From CAXBNB01 sp965267535 (GTDB lineage: Bacteria > Bacteroidota > Bacteroidia > Cytophagales > Cyclobacteriaceae), in the NCBI GenBank assembly GCA_965267535.1, contig OZ254082.1:4402001-4466000 (forward strand): DNA of 64,000 nt. Direction: 5' to 3'. The position numbers and the translations under genes were made by a program. Below, piece by piece: positions 16,459 through 26,025 of the stretch. A model generated the notes under the pieces. The model searched no databases. It was not told the DNA's origin and saw only the letters and a list, made by a program, of their open reading frames with translations. The number at the start of each line of letters is the position of its first letter. The first letter of the stretch is position 1.

Positions 16459-19065
16459 TTATTTTCCTTTCAAAATAGACTTGATTTCATTGAGCTTTAG
16501 CAAGGCTTCTACCGGCGATATGGTGTTTACATCCAGTTTATTGAGAAGAGCAAGCACTTCTTCGTAGTGAGGGTCGGCCTCAAACATGCTCAATTGGAAA
16601 TTGTTTTTGGGCAGGCTTTCAATTTTTTGATCGTGCTGCTCTTTGATTTTATCTTTTTCGAGGTGATGCAGTATTTCATTGGCACGAATTACTACTTCGT
16701 TGGGCATACCGGCCATTTGCGCCACGTGTATACCAAAGCTGTGCTCGCTCCCTCCTTCTTTGAGCTTGCGCATGAAAATCACGCGATTGTCGAGTTCTTT
16801 CACCGACACATTGAAGTTTTTCACTCTGGGAAAGTCCTCGGCTATCTGATTGAGTTCGTGATAGTGGGTAGCAAACATGGTTTTGGCCTTGCATCGGGGG
16901 TGGTTGTGTATATGCTCTACAATAGACCAGGCAATAGACACCCCATCGTATGTGCTCGTACCCCTGCCTATCTCATCCATCAGCACCAGGCTTTTTTCAC
17001 TCAGGTTGTTGAGTATGCTGGCGGTTTCGGTCATCTCCACCATAAAAGTCGACTCCCCTTTGGAAAGGTTGTCAGAGGCTCCTACACGTGTAAACACTTT
17101 GTCTACTATGCCTACCTTGGCATAAGCCGCCGGCACAAACGAGCCCATTTGCGCCATCAGTACTATGAGAGCCGTCTGCCGTAGCAAGGCCGACTTACCC
17201 GCCATGTTGGGTCCTGTAATGACCATAATCTGCTGCGACACATCATCCAGAAAAACACTGTTGGGAATGTAGTCTTCTCCTGCCGGCAACTGCTGCTCGA
17301 TTACCGGATGCCTGCCTTCTTTTATATCTATCAGGTTTTCTTCTGTGATACCCGGGCGGCAATAGTTGTTTTTAATCGCTATTTCAGCAAATGACGACAG
17401 ACAATCTATCATGCCGATTGTCTTGGCGTTTTGCTGTATTTCGGCCACATAATCTGCAGCAAACAATACCAGATCGCGAAACAATCGCTGCTCGATCACA
17501 TGGAGTTTGTCTTCTGCATTCAGTATTTTTTCTTCGTAGGTCTTCAGTTCTTCGGTAATGTATCGCTCTGCATTTACCAGTGTCTGCTTTCTGATCCATT
17601 CCGTCGGCACCTTGTCTTTGTGTGCATTGCTCACCTCCAGGTAATACCCAAAAACCTTGTTGTAGGCTATTTTAAGTGATGATATACCCGTTCGCTCTAT
17701 CTCTCTTTTTTGTATTTGGAGTAAAAAGTCTTTACCGGAGTAGGCAATGCTGCGCAATTCGTCCAGCTCTTCGTTCACCCCATCTTTTATCACATTGCCG
17801 AGGTTGCTGTGAATGGGCGCATCCTCTTTTAGCTCCTTTTCTACTTTTTCGAGCAGGTGAGTGCAGGGGTTCAGCAGGTCCGAGTATTTTTCCAGGGTAG
17901 CATTACCCGATGCTTTCAGCTCTGCGATGATCGGCGCTATGTTAGTGACAGCCTTTTTGAGCTGAACCATCTCCCGGGGATTGATCCGCAGTACGGATAC
18001 TTTCGAGATGAGCCGCTCCAGATCTCCTATGTGCTTAAGCAAGCCGAGGAGTTTATCCTGTAGGGGTTGATTTTCTACCAGCGCTTCTACCACCGATAAG
18101 CGTTCTTCTATCACTGCTTTGTCTTTGAGTGGCAATACCAGCCACTTTTTGAGCATACGGGCTCCCATAGGAGTCAGTGTTTTGTCCAGTATGTCGATAA
18201 GCGGCGTACCATCCGACTGCTGGGTGTAAAGCAGCTCGAGGTTGCGAATGGTAAACTTGTCGAGCCACACATACTTATCTGCCTCTATACGTGACATGGC
18301 AGATACATGTCCAATCTCTTTATGCTCGGTTTCTTCTAGGTAAAAAAGCACAGCCCCCGCTGCACAAATCGCCTCCTGCATGTCTTCCACGCCAAACCCC
18401 TTGAGGTTAGTCGTCTTGAAGTGAGACGTTAGTTTTTCATAGCCATAGTCTAAGCCAAAAATCCACTCTTCCAGACAATAGGTATTGTACTTGTCCTGCA
18501 GCCTGTCATCGAAACGCTGCTTGAATTTTTTGCAGAAGATGACTTCCGACGGGTTAAAACCCTGCAGCAATTTGTCTATGTAGTCTTCATTGCCCTGCGA
18601 TACCATAAACTCCCCCGTACTGAGGTCGAGCAGCGATATCCCTATGGTATCCTTACCAAAAGAGAGTGCTGCCAGGTAGTTGTTGCTCCGTTGGTCGAGC
18701 ACATTGTCGTTCATAGATAGCCCCGGAGTTACCAGTTCAGTAACGCCTCGCTTTACTATGCCCTTCACAGACTTGGGGTCTTCCAATTGGTCGCAAATAG
18801 CCACTCGGTTGCCGGCTCTCACCAGCTTGGGCAGGTAGGTATCCAGCGAATGGTGTGGAAAGCCTGCCAGCTCTATATGTGCTGCAGATCCATTGGCTCG
18901 CTTGGTCAGCACAATGTCCAGTATTTTACTGGCTTTAACAGCATCTTCGCCAAAAGTCTCGTAAAAGTCGCCCACCCTAAACAGCAACAACGCACCGGGG
19001 TGCTTTGCCTTTATGGCATTGTACTGCTTCATCAACGGGGTTTCTTTTTTTGCTTTTGCTGCCAT
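16459..19065 (-). CDS. mutS: DNA mismatch repair protein MutS
   Basis: About 868 residues. The N-terminal mismatch-binding motif is VGDFYETFGEDA (the Phe-Tyr-Glu that stacks on the mismatch). The connector, lever and clamp regions follow. The C-terminal ATPase has Walker A GPNMAGKS, the segment ASDNLSKGESTFMVEMTETA, Walker B LVLMDEIGRGTSTYDG and the signature FATHYHEL. MutS recognises base mismatches and recruits MutL. I prefer the ATG at 19065 (MAAKAKKETPL): the TTG five codons upstream (19080) lies at the predicted transcription start of the promoter at 19085-19116. Length and motifs are complete. No mutL is nearby. Confidence 0.97.
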   Translation of the reverse strand: MAAKAKKETPLMKQYNAIKAKHPGALLLFRVGDFYETFGEDAVKASKILDIVLTKRANGSAAHIELAGFPHHSLDTYLPKLVRAGNRVAICDQLEDPKSVKGIVKRGVTELVTPGLSMNDNVLDQRSNNYLAALSFGKDTIGISLLDLSTGEFMVSQGNEDYIDKLLQGFNPSEVIFCKKFKQRFDDRLQDKYNTYCLEEWIFGLDYGYEKLTSHFKTTNLKGFGVEDMQEAICAAGAVLFYLEETEHKEIGHVSAMSRIEADKYVWLDKFTIRNLELLYTQQSDGTPLIDILDKTLTPMGARMLKKWLVLPLKDKAVIEERLSVVEALVENQPLQDKLLGLLKHIGDLERLISKVSVLRINPREMVQLKKAVTNIAPIIAELKASGNATLEKYSDLLNPCTHLLEKVEKELKEDAPIHSNLGNVIKDGVNEELDELRSIAYSGKDFLLQIQKREIERTGISSLKIAYNKVFGYYLEVSNAHKDKVPTEWIRKQTLVNAERYITEELKTYEEKILNAEDKLHVIEQRLFRDLVLFAADYVAEIQQNAKTIGMIDCLSSFAEIAIKNNYCRPGITEENLIDIKEGRHPVIEQQLPAGEDYIPNSVFLDDVSQQIMVITGPNMAGKSALLRQTALIVLMAQMGSFVPAAYAKVGIVDKVFTRVGASDNLSKGESTFMVEMTETASILNNLSEKSLVLMDEIGRGTSTYDGVSIAWSIVEHIHNHPRCKAKTMFATHYHELNQIAEDFPRVKNFNVSVKELDNRVIFMRKLKEGGSEHSFGIHVAQMAGMPNEVVIRANEILHHLEKDKIKEQHDQKIESLPKNNFQLSMFEADPHYEEVLALLNKLDVNTISPVEALLKLNEIKSILKGK

Positions 19066-19084
19066 GTGCTTTCTTTTCAAAGGG

Positions 19085-19116
19085 CGAATTTAAAAAGTCG
19101 ATGGATACTTACCCAA
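19085..19116 (-). promoter_or_regulatory. Promoter of mutS
   Basis: On the minus strand TTG (19116-19114) is followed after 21 bp by TAAATTCG (19092-19085), which differs from the Bacteroidota -7 consensus TAnnTTTG at one position. Predicted start of transcription is near 19078, giving a short leader before the ATG at 19065. Confidence 0.5.
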
Positions 19117-19159
19117 TACCAATCGGGTATTTTGAAAAGCGCTCGTTTCGAATGCCTTA

Positions 19160-20290
19160 TCAGGATTCTAAAGTTTGTGTACTTAGCGGCTCTATGCTAT
19201 ATACATTTACCGGCACAGACTTGCCTTTGAGGGGCACATACCCGATCAGTATTTTTTTATACTTACTGTGAGCGTCGAGCAACTCTGCAAAGGACTCAGA
19301 CGCCAGTAGTTTTTTCTTGTATTGATTGCATACCTTCTGTATGCGAGCAGCTGTATTGAGCACATCGCCATGAAAAGCTATCTCTCTTTTCACACTTCCT
19401 ACTTCTGCGGCTGTTACGGTACCCTGATTGATTCCGGCTTTAAACTCCGGCACAAAGCCATATAGCTTTTCATATTTTCTGGCCTTTTTTTGAAGCAATG
19501 CGGCAAATCCGTAGTACAGACTCACACAGTCCTGCGCAGCTCCGGGATGGTTTTTATCCCACATAAGTACTGCTTCGTCTCCCACGTACTGATAGATGCT
19601 CGCATTGTGTCTGGTCACTACACTATTCAAATCATGAAAACAACTTTGAATAAGCCTGCTATACCGTATGTGACCCAGTTTTTCAGCATAGCCGGTAGAA
19701 TCTTTCAGGTCTAAAAACATAAAAATCTTATCCTCCACCACCGGTGAATGATATTTGCCAATAAACAGGTTCCACAGGTTTCCCGGCCCAAATTTCTGAC
19801 TGACTTCCAAAAAGAAATTGACTATAACAATGATAACCAGCGTATAGCCTGTAAGTACAATGAGAAAGGCGGGGTTGTTTTGCACCAGCACCCAAAACAA
19901 CTCGTAATCGTCGAACGGAAAAGCCTCTATGCTGGTCATCACCATTGTCATGAGAACAGACACAACCCCAAAAGCCAGAATGTAGAGCAGGGTTTGTACC
20001 AAAATAATCCTCCCAAAAGACAGTTTGCGTAAACGGGTATTTTGTGTGGCCCAGTAGATCACAAAAAACAGAGAGCCAAAAAAGAATCCAAAAAGCCCAC
20101 CCTCTACAAAAGGGAGGTGAGACGTACTGTAGTTTAAAAATACATTGTTGCTGGCTGCCAGATCGATATTGAGTATACCCATCATAGTACGGAAGTACGA
20201 CATACCTATAAGAGTAAACACAAAACTGGCTACCTGCCAGGCAAAGACTGTGCATAGCCACGTAATAAGGTTTTGCTTGATTGAACTCAC
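19160..20290 (-). CDS. Membrane-bound class III adenylate/guanylate cyclase
   Basis: 376 residues. The N-terminal half has about five transmembrane helices (within residues 10-165). The C-terminal half is a class III cyclase domain: metal-binding Asp in FMFLDLKDST (near residue 193), second metal Asp in QYVGDEAVLMW, and the segments GINQGTVTAAEVGSVKREIA and HGDVLNTAARIQKVC that carry the transition-state Asn/Arg. Both metal aspartates are present, so it should be active and make cAMP or cGMP; the nucleotide cannot be settled here. The start is a GTG at 20290 overlapping the preceding deaminase stop by 4 bp (GTGA), indicating translational coupling. The membrane part could be a sensor, but no known ligand domain is seen. 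Confidence 0.87.
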   Translation of the reverse strand: MSSIKQNLITWLCTVFAWQVASFVFTLIGMSYFRTMMGILNIDLAASNNVFLNYSTSHLPFVEGGLFGFFFGSLFFVIYWATQNTRLRKLSFGRIILVQTLLYILAFGVVSVLMTMVMTSIEAFPFDDYELFWVLVQNNPAFLIVLTGYTLVIIVIVNFFLEVSQKFGPGNLWNLFIGKYHSPVVEDKIFMFLDLKDSTGYAEKLGHIRYSRLIQSCFHDLNSVVTRHNASIYQYVGDEAVLMWDKNHPGAAQDCVSLYYGFAALLQKKARKYEKLYGFVPEFKAGINQGTVTAAEVGSVKREIAFHGDVLNTAARIQKVCNQYKKKLLASESFAELLDAHSKYKKILIGYVPLKGKSVPVNVYSIEPLSTQTLES

Positions 20291-21207
20291 GTTATCTGCT
20301 GGCTGTTTCTCTGGTTGAACCCGGCTATTCCCTGCAATCCTCCGGTATGGAGCGCTACGAGAGTGGTACCCGGTTTGAAAACTTTTTTTTCTATCATATC
20401 AAATAGTGCCATCATCATTTTTCCGGTATATACCGGATCCAAAGGCACCTGATGGCGCGCCTTGAAATCATTGATGAATGACACTAATGGGTCTGTAAAA
20501 CGTGCATAGCCCCCTACATGATAGTCATGGTTTATTTTCCAGGTGGCTCCTGGCTTCTGTGGCAAAGAGCCGAGCAGGGCACTCACTTCCTGATCCAGAT
20601 AAGCAGCTCCCTTTAGCACGGATATCCCGAGCGCTGAGCTGGCCGGAGGCAAACCGGAAACCAACCCTGCCAGTGTACCCCCCGTTCCCACGGCTGTTAC
20701 TATTACATCAAAAGGCCTGTCTATTTCATCTACTATTTCTTTACACCCTGCCAGTGCCAAAGGATTAGACCCCCCTTCGGGCAATTGATAAAATGGACCA
20801 AACTTGTCTGCCAATGCAGTACTATATTCCGGTTGGTATTTTTTCCTGTATACCTCGCGGGAAACAAACTCCAGCTGCATGCCATCAGCTGCTGCCCCGG
20901 CAAGAGTAGGGTTGGCGTTCTCATTCAGTTCATCGCCACGAATTATACCTATGGCTCTAAACCCATACGCTTTGGCAGCAGCAGCAGTAGCCGCTATGTG
21001 ATTAGAGTACGCACCGCCAAAGGTCAGTATAGTCGTATGCCCCTCTTCTTTGGCCTGTATTAAATTGTATTTGAGTTTTCGCCATTTATTACCCGATATC
21101 TTTGGGTGAATGGTGTCGTCTCTTTTGATGTAAAGGGTAATTCCCTTGTCATCTAAAAAAGGATCGTGAATACGCTGCAATGGCGTGGGTGATACCGCTT
21201 CAAACAT
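20287..21207 (-). CDS. PLP-dependent ACC deaminase / D-cysteine desulfhydrase family protein
   Basis: 306 residues of the fold-type II PLP enzyme family. The PLP lysine is in KISGNKWRKLKYN (near residues 37-49) and the phosphate/cofactor region includes FGGAYSNHIAATAAAAKAYG (near 63-82) and VGTGGTLAGLVSG (near 172-184). Family members deaminate 1-aminocyclopropane-1-carboxylate or D-cysteine to ketoacid plus ammonia. Without the residues that separate the two activities being certain, I leave the substrate open; D-cysteine desulfhydrase is the more common role in bacteria without plants. It is the first gene of a two-gene unit with the cyclase. Confidence 0.87.
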   Translation of the reverse strand: MFEAVSPTPLQRIHDPFLDDKGITLYIKRDDTIHPKISGNKWRKLKYNLIQAKEEGHTTILTFGGAYSNHIAATAAAAKAYGFRAIGIIRGDELNENANPTLAGAAADGMQLEFVSREVYRKKYQPEYSTALADKFGPFYQLPEGGSNPLALAGCKEIVDEIDRPFDVIVTAVGTGGTLAGLVSGLPPASSALGISVLKGAAYLDQEVSALLGSLPQKPGATWKINHDYHVGGYARFTDPLVSFINDFKARHQVPLDPVYTGKMMMALFDMIEKKVFKPGTTLVALHTGGLQGIAGFNQRNSQQIT

Positions 21208-21308
21208 GCCGCAATTTATACATTCAACTGCACAATCACCTCGCCGGCTTTGGTGCAGTTTTCTGCTAAAAACCCTGTAACTTTTGAACTTATCGCTAAT
21301 TTTGGCGC

Positions 21309-22331
21309 ATGAATCAGGAAGAGATACCCGAAGAAGAGTTGTACGAACACCACCGAATAGTAGCCGACCCTAACCAGGCGCTACTCCGCATAGACAAATT
21401 TTTAATGGATCGCCTTCCTAATGTAACCCGCAACAAGGTTCAGGCAGGCATCAAGGATGGTTTTGTACTGGTAAATGACCAAGCCGTAAAACCCAACTAC
21501 AAAGTGCATCCTAATGATGTAATTACGGTATCGCTCCCCGAACCCCCACGTGACACTGAGGTAGTGCCGGAAAATATCCCGCTCAATATCGTATATGAGG
21601 ACGAGGATGTGCTGGTCGTAAACAAAGAACCGGGAATGGTTGTACATCCGGCTTACCAAAACTGGTCGGGTACGCTGGTCAACGCCCTGACATGGCATTT
21701 TCAAAACCTGCCCACCATGCCCAACAATGACGGCCGGCCGGGCTTGGTTCATCGTATAGACAAAGACACCTCGGGCCTGCTGGTTATCGCCAAAACCGAA
21801 CTGGCCATGACACATTTGGCCAAGCAGTTTTTCGACCACTCAATCGAGCGCACCTACTATGCTCTTGTATGGGGCGAACCCTCAGAATCTCAAGGCACCA
21901 TAGATGTAAACCTCGGCAGAAGCCTGAAAGACCGCCGTGTTACGGCTGCATTTCCCGAAGGTGACTATGGGCAAACCGCTGTAACCCACTATGAAGTGTT
22001 GCGCGAGTTGCGTTACGTAAGCCTGATCAAGTGCAACCTCGAAACCGGCCGAACTCACCAAATACGCGCACACATGAAACACCTGGGGCACCCTTTGTTT
22101 AACGACGCTACCTATGGTGGCGATAAAATCTTAAAAGGAACTACATTTACAAAATATAAGCAATTTGTAGATAACTGCTTCAAGCTTATGCCACGTCAGG
22201 CACTACATGCCAAATCATTGGGTTTTGTACACCCACGCACGGGCAAGTTTGTGCAGTTTGATTCCGAATTGCCCGAAGATTTTGCCGCGGTAATTGAAAA
22301 ATGGGAACACTATGTCAATTTTGTAGACTAA
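21309..22331 (+). CDS. RluA/RluD-family 23S rRNA pseudouridine synthase
   Basis: 340 residues. An N-terminal S4 RNA-binding domain (LRIDKFLMDRLPNVTRNKVQ, about 26-85) precedes the RluA catalytic domain with the active-site block RPGLVHRIDKDTSGLLVIAK (near 139-158, catalytic Asp in HRIDKDTSG) and the conserved LETGRTHQIRAHMKHLGHPL near 245-264. Architecture is that of RluD, which forms pseudouridines in helix 69 of 23S rRNA, needed for ribosome assembly. RluC has a similar layout, so I do not fix the symbol. Divergently arranged to the deaminase gene with a 101-bp gap. Confidence 0.92.
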   Translation: MNQEEIPEEELYEHHRIVADPNQALLRIDKFLMDRLPNVTRNKVQAGIKDGFVLVNDQAVKPNYKVHPNDVITVSLPEPPRDTEVVPENIPLNIVYEDEDVLVVNKEPGMVVHPAYQNWSGTLVNALTWHFQNLPTMPNNDGRPGLVHRIDKDTSGLLVIAKTELAMTHLAKQFFDHSIERTYYALVWGEPSESQGTIDVNLGRSLKDRRVTAAFPEGDYGQTAVTHYEVLRELRYVSLIKCNLETGRTHQIRAHMKHLGHPLFNDATYGGDKILKGTTFTKYKQFVDNCFKLMPRQALHAKSLGFVHPRTGKFVQFDSELPEDFAAVIEKWEHYVNFVD

Positions 22332-22426
22332 AAATAAAAGATTCCGGTATCGGAGCGTTACCATACAACCTTGGCTTACTTTTTGTAATTTCAGCTAGTA
22401 GTATCATTTAATAAATCAGAGAGGCG

Positions 22427-25069
22427 TTGGACATACAGGTTAGAATCTCACCCCGTATCAGGCTGGCAAGTGTTTTGGTGTTGCTTATGGTAGCAATGGC
22501 TCATTCCCTTATAGCCGACAAAACCAAACCTGCATTAAAAGCACTGGAAAAAAAAGAATACGGCAAAGTAGAGGAGCTTTTGCTAAAGGCTCTTGAAAAA
22601 GACACCCTAAGCCCCGGATCGTTCTATGTCTACTCCCTGTTGTATGTTACCGATTCTTTTCCCAGATACAACATCGACACTGCGCATACCCACATCCTCA
22701 AAGCTGAAAAAAACTTCATCCTGAGTAGCGAGAAAGAAAAAGAAAGCCTGGCCAAAGACAATATAACACAAGAAACCTTACGCAAACAGCACGCCTATGT
22801 AGACAGCCTGGCTTTCGGTCGTGCATCCAGACTCAACACTCTGGAAGCGCTGGAACACTTTACCAAACACTACCCAATGGCTGAACAGCACTCGGTAGGG
22901 GTAGCCATGCTCAATACCGTTGCGTTTGACATAGCCGAGAGCAAAGATACCTGGCAGGCGTATCAGGATTTTTTTGAAAAGTATCCCAAGGCGACTCAGG
23001 CAGACAAGGCTAAAAAAAGGTATTACAGGCTCATTTTTGAAGAAAAAACAAAGTCAGGAACCCTTAGTGATCTGGAAGCTTTTCTGACTGATCAACCCAA
23101 CAGCCCTTTTCGAGCAATTGTGGAAGAAAAAATATTCCGAATCATGGGCGCCTATGGGGAAACCAGCCGGCTGCTGGCTTTTATTCAAAAAACCACCAAC
23201 CGGCAGCTTCAGCGGCAAGCCATGGACTTGATCTACTACCTCAATCCTACTCTGCCTGCTTTTCAGACCATGCTTGAATCCAGCCGATGGAAAAGCTACA
23301 GCGACTCCCTGAAAACTCAACAAGCGCTTCAGGCTACTGCACTTGTACCTTTCTTAAAAGACAACAAATACGGCTTTACCGATTTAAACGGCGAGCTCGT
23401 GATCGACAGCAAGTTTGACAAAATAGCTCCTGCATACTACTGCGGCAACATAACCAGCCATATACTCGATGTATCTATCGGCAAAAAACACCTGCTGATA
23501 AACCGAAGCATGGACACAGTATATGCCAAGCCGTTTGAAAATGTAACAAAGCTAAACGGAGGAATGCTCAAACTTTTTCATCAGAATAAGGCAGGACTGC
23601 TTCATCAGACCGGCATTACAATTCTTTCTACGCGGTATCAGGACATTTCGACCTTGTCAGAGGGGTTGTTTCTTGTCAAAAGCAATGGCAAATTTGGCAT
23701 CATTGGTTTTCTCGGCAAAGAGTTGCTGCCTACTAAATACGACGACATCTACCTCGATAACGATTACCTGATAATAGAAAACGGTGACCGGATAGCAATT
23801 ACCCGACTGGGAGCGTTCATTGCTCAAAGTAAGCAGGGCAAGCCTGTGATCAAATTTCGATACGATGATTATGAAATTATCGATCAGCACCTGATCTGCT
23901 TCGACGGCAACAAAGAAACGCTCCTCGACAGCCTGCTCAACGAAGTGGTGCCCCTCGACGAACACCGCATCAATACCAAATTTGACACCTGGGTAATTAA
24001 AGAAAAAGAAGGTTACCGCCTATTTGACAGAGAAAGTAGGGAGTTTAAGGAGGAGATGTACGATAAGGTGGTGCAAAACCAACAATGGATGGCCGTAAAG
24101 CAGAGCGACAAATGGTCGGTATACAGCAAAACCTTAAGTGATGTACCCATAGTAGGCTTAGATTCTGTCAATCTACTCGGTGAAGACATAGCACTGGTCT
24201 TCAGGGGGGAAGATGGTATGGCTATTTTCCCTAACAAAAAAATAGTAGAGTTTTCGAAGGAAGACAAGCTGTACTCTATAGGATCGGGTAAAAAAGCCAA
24301 CGTCCATTACCTGGTGATTCGCAAAAACGGCAAAAACATACTTTACCGCGATGGCGAACGTGTAATCGAATCGGTATACGAAATAGGATACATCTCCGAC
24401 AATGTATTTTCGGCGAAAGCGCGAGGAGAATACGGGGCTATGGACGACCGTGCCCGCCTTATTATGCGTGTACGATACGACGCTATCGGTGAAGCGGAAA
24501 ACGGTATTGCTCCGGTGCTTTACAACGGCCGGTTTGGCGCCTACAACTTCCGTGACAACATACTGATCAGTCTGAAGTTTGACGAAAAACTAAAACCGTA
24601 CAACTCCGACCTGCTGATCACTAAATCCAGAGGCAAAAAGGGAATTTACAATGTGCGCAACGAAAATATAGTGGATAACGAATACGAAGAGATCGTGTAT
24701 TGGTCTGACAGTGTGGCACTGATGAAATCTGAAACCGAATGGGCGCTACGGCACATTTACACAGGAGAGGTGCTCTTTGGTGGCATGACCGATTTCGAGT
24801 TTTTGTCAGACAAAGCAGGAGAGCAGATAGTGAAGTTTCGGGCAGAGAGTGGCATGGGAATTTATACGGCACAGCAAGGTGTGCTTTTTGACCCTACATT
24901 CAACGACATCATCAACATAGGATCGGAAGACCACCCATACTACTTCTGCGAAAAATCGATACGTGAGGCGGGTTATTATGTAGCGGTATACATGGACCAG
25001 ACCGGCAAAACCGTGCGTTCGCAGGCTTATCGGGAGGAAGAGTATGACAACATCTTCTGCGAGCGTTAA
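22427..25069 (+). CDS. WG-repeat exported protein
   Basis: 880 residues with a signal peptide (residues 1-30, hydrophobic core LASVLVLLMVAMAHSL). Residues 30-300 look like helical, TPR-like repeats. Residues 300-850 carry degenerate WG repeats of the type KYGFTDLNGELVIDSKFDKI and KFGIIGFLGKELLPTKYDDI, giving a repetitive beta-strand structure. WG-repeat proteins are widespread in Bacteroidota; functions are mostly unknown, with roles in protein-protein contacts assumed. The start is a TTG: no in-frame ATG exists before Met21, and starting there would cut into the signal peptide. Converges with the 25072-25740 gene, only 2 bp apart. Confidence 0.8.
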   Translation: MDIQVRISPRIRLASVLVLLMVAMAHSLIADKTKPALKALEKKEYGKVEELLLKALEKDTLSPGSFYVYSLLYVTDSFPRYNIDTAHTHILKAEKNFILSSEKEKESLAKDNITQETLRKQHAYVDSLAFGRASRLNTLEALEHFTKHYPMAEQHSVGVAMLNTVAFDIAESKDTWQAYQDFFEKYPKATQADKAKKRYYRLIFEEKTKSGTLSDLEAFLTDQPNSPFRAIVEEKIFRIMGAYGETSRLLAFIQKTTNRQLQRQAMDLIYYLNPTLPAFQTMLESSRWKSYSDSLKTQQALQATALVPFLKDNKYGFTDLNGELVIDSKFDKIAPAYYCGNITSHILDVSIGKKHLLINRSMDTVYAKPFENVTKLNGGMLKLFHQNKAGLLHQTGITILSTRYQDISTLSEGLFLVKSNGKFGIIGFLGKELLPTKYDDIYLDNDYLIIENGDRIAITRLGAFIAQSKQGKPVIKFRYDDYEIIDQHLICFDGNKETLLDSLLNEVVPLDEHRINTKFDTWVIKEKEGYRLFDRESREFKEEMYDKVVQNQQWMAVKQSDKWSVYSKTLSDVPIVGLDSVNLLGEDIALVFRGEDGMAIFPNKKIVEFSKEDKLYSIGSGKKANVHYLVIRKNGKNILYRDGERVIESVYEIGYISDNVFSAKARGEYGAMDDRARLIMRVRYDAIGEAENGIAPVLYNGRFGAYNFRDNILISLKFDEKLKPYNSDLLITKSRGKKGIYNVRNENIVDNEYEEIVYWSDSVALMKSETEWALRHIYTGEVLFGGMTDFEFLSDKAGEQIVKFRAESGMGIYTAQQGVLFDPTFNDIINIGSEDHPYYFCEKSIREAGYYVAVYMDQTGKTVRSQAYREEEYDNIFCER

Positions 25070-25071
25070 GC

Positions 25072-25740
25072 CTACCTGATTTTCTTTAACTCATCCTTGT
25101 AGTGGGCTATTTGTTTTTGGTGAGCAAACAATGCCACTCTTGCCTTTTCCATTTTAGTATCATTGGCTTTCATTTGCTGCCCTATCGCAGCGATATTAGC
25201 ATTCTTCTTTTCTTTAGATGCCTCCAGCTTACGCTGTTTTTTCTCCATCTTTTCCAGCTGCTTACTTACTTTGCGGGCTTCTTTTTCCTGTTTTTGTATG
25301 TACGTTTCGAAAAAATCGGCATATAGCCCTACTTTAAAATCCAAAATAAGGTCTGCCACAAACTGACGATATACCGACAAGTGCTCCTCAGCTAATCCGT
25401 CGGTGTTTAGCGCTGCTATCAGCTTCGATTGTTTTTTGTCTTCTTCTATCCTCGAAAAAAAAGACACAACTTCTCCTGACTGCTTCTTCTTGGGCTGCAC
25501 CTTGTTTTCGTAATATTCCCCTTTATTTATCAATACAGCTTTTTTTCGAATATACTTCCACCATTCTTTTTTGGTTTTTTCATACCCGAAAGCCACAGGA
25601 GTCTCCAGCCCCTGATACGTTTTCAAACCAAACCTGACCGACAGGGGGCTATTTGCCAAACTAAAATCCTGAGCAGCAACAGTACAGCATGCCACCACCC
25701 AGAGCATAAAACTTACCAGCAAAATTTTCTTCATTGTCAT
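25072..25740 (-). CDS. Hypothetical periplasmic coiled-coil protein
   Basis: 222 residues that I do not recognise as a named family. A signal peptide occupies residues 1-23 (VSFMLWVVACCTVAAQ, cleavage after AQ or so). The middle (about 45-145) is charged with aromatic patches such as TKKEWWKYIRKKAV. The C-terminal third (about 147-220) is a Lys/Glu-rich coiled coil (QEKEARKVSKQLEKMEKKQR). The alternative start at Met3 (MKKILLVSF) is equally good. It ends tail-to-tail with the WG-repeat gene, so the two are not co-transcribed. Likely a soluble periplasmic or membrane-associated structural protein. Confidence 0.7.
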   Translation of the reverse strand: MTMKKILLVSFMLWVVACCTVAAQDFSLANSPLSVRFGLKTYQGLETPVAFGYEKTKKEWWKYIRKKAVLINKGEYYENKVQPKKKQSGEVVSFFSRIEEDKKQSKLIAALNTDGLAEEHLSVYRQFVADLILDFKVGLYADFFETYIQKQEKEARKVSKQLEKMEKKQRKLEASKEKKNANIAAIGQQMKANDTKMEKARVALFAHQKQIAHYKDELKKIR

Positions 25741-25933
25741 TCCGATTACGTCAACTTCTCGAAAGCCAAAATTGCGCCATCTGCTCCCGATTCAAAAATT
25801 ATCACCCATCTTTCTCCTGAGTAAATAAAACCTACAACACCCTACACCCATATACACCAGCAGCAAAAAAGAGCTGTTTTTGGTATGTTTATTCTTTCAT
25901 AATCAACCCGAAATTTGACAGAAAGGTATAGTT

Positions 25934-25961
25934 TTGGGAATTATTAATGAATGTATATTTG
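25934..25961 (+). promoter_or_regulatory. Promoter of the CASTOR/POLLUX-like channel gene
   Basis: TTG (25934-25936), 17-bp spacer, TATATTTG (25954-25961) match the Bacteroidota housekeeping promoter. Predicted start near 25968 gives a leader of about 58 nt to the ATG at 26026. Confidence 0.6.
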
Positions 25962-26025
25962 TGGCACATGCTACTAATTCATTAGTTTTAATGATTAGAG
26001 CATAAAAGCCGTATTGAATCCACTT

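Noticed and set aside
21297..21304. TAATTTTG as promoter of the RluD-like gene
   Set aside because: Transcription would start at or after the ATG at 21309 and no TTG is at the proper distance.
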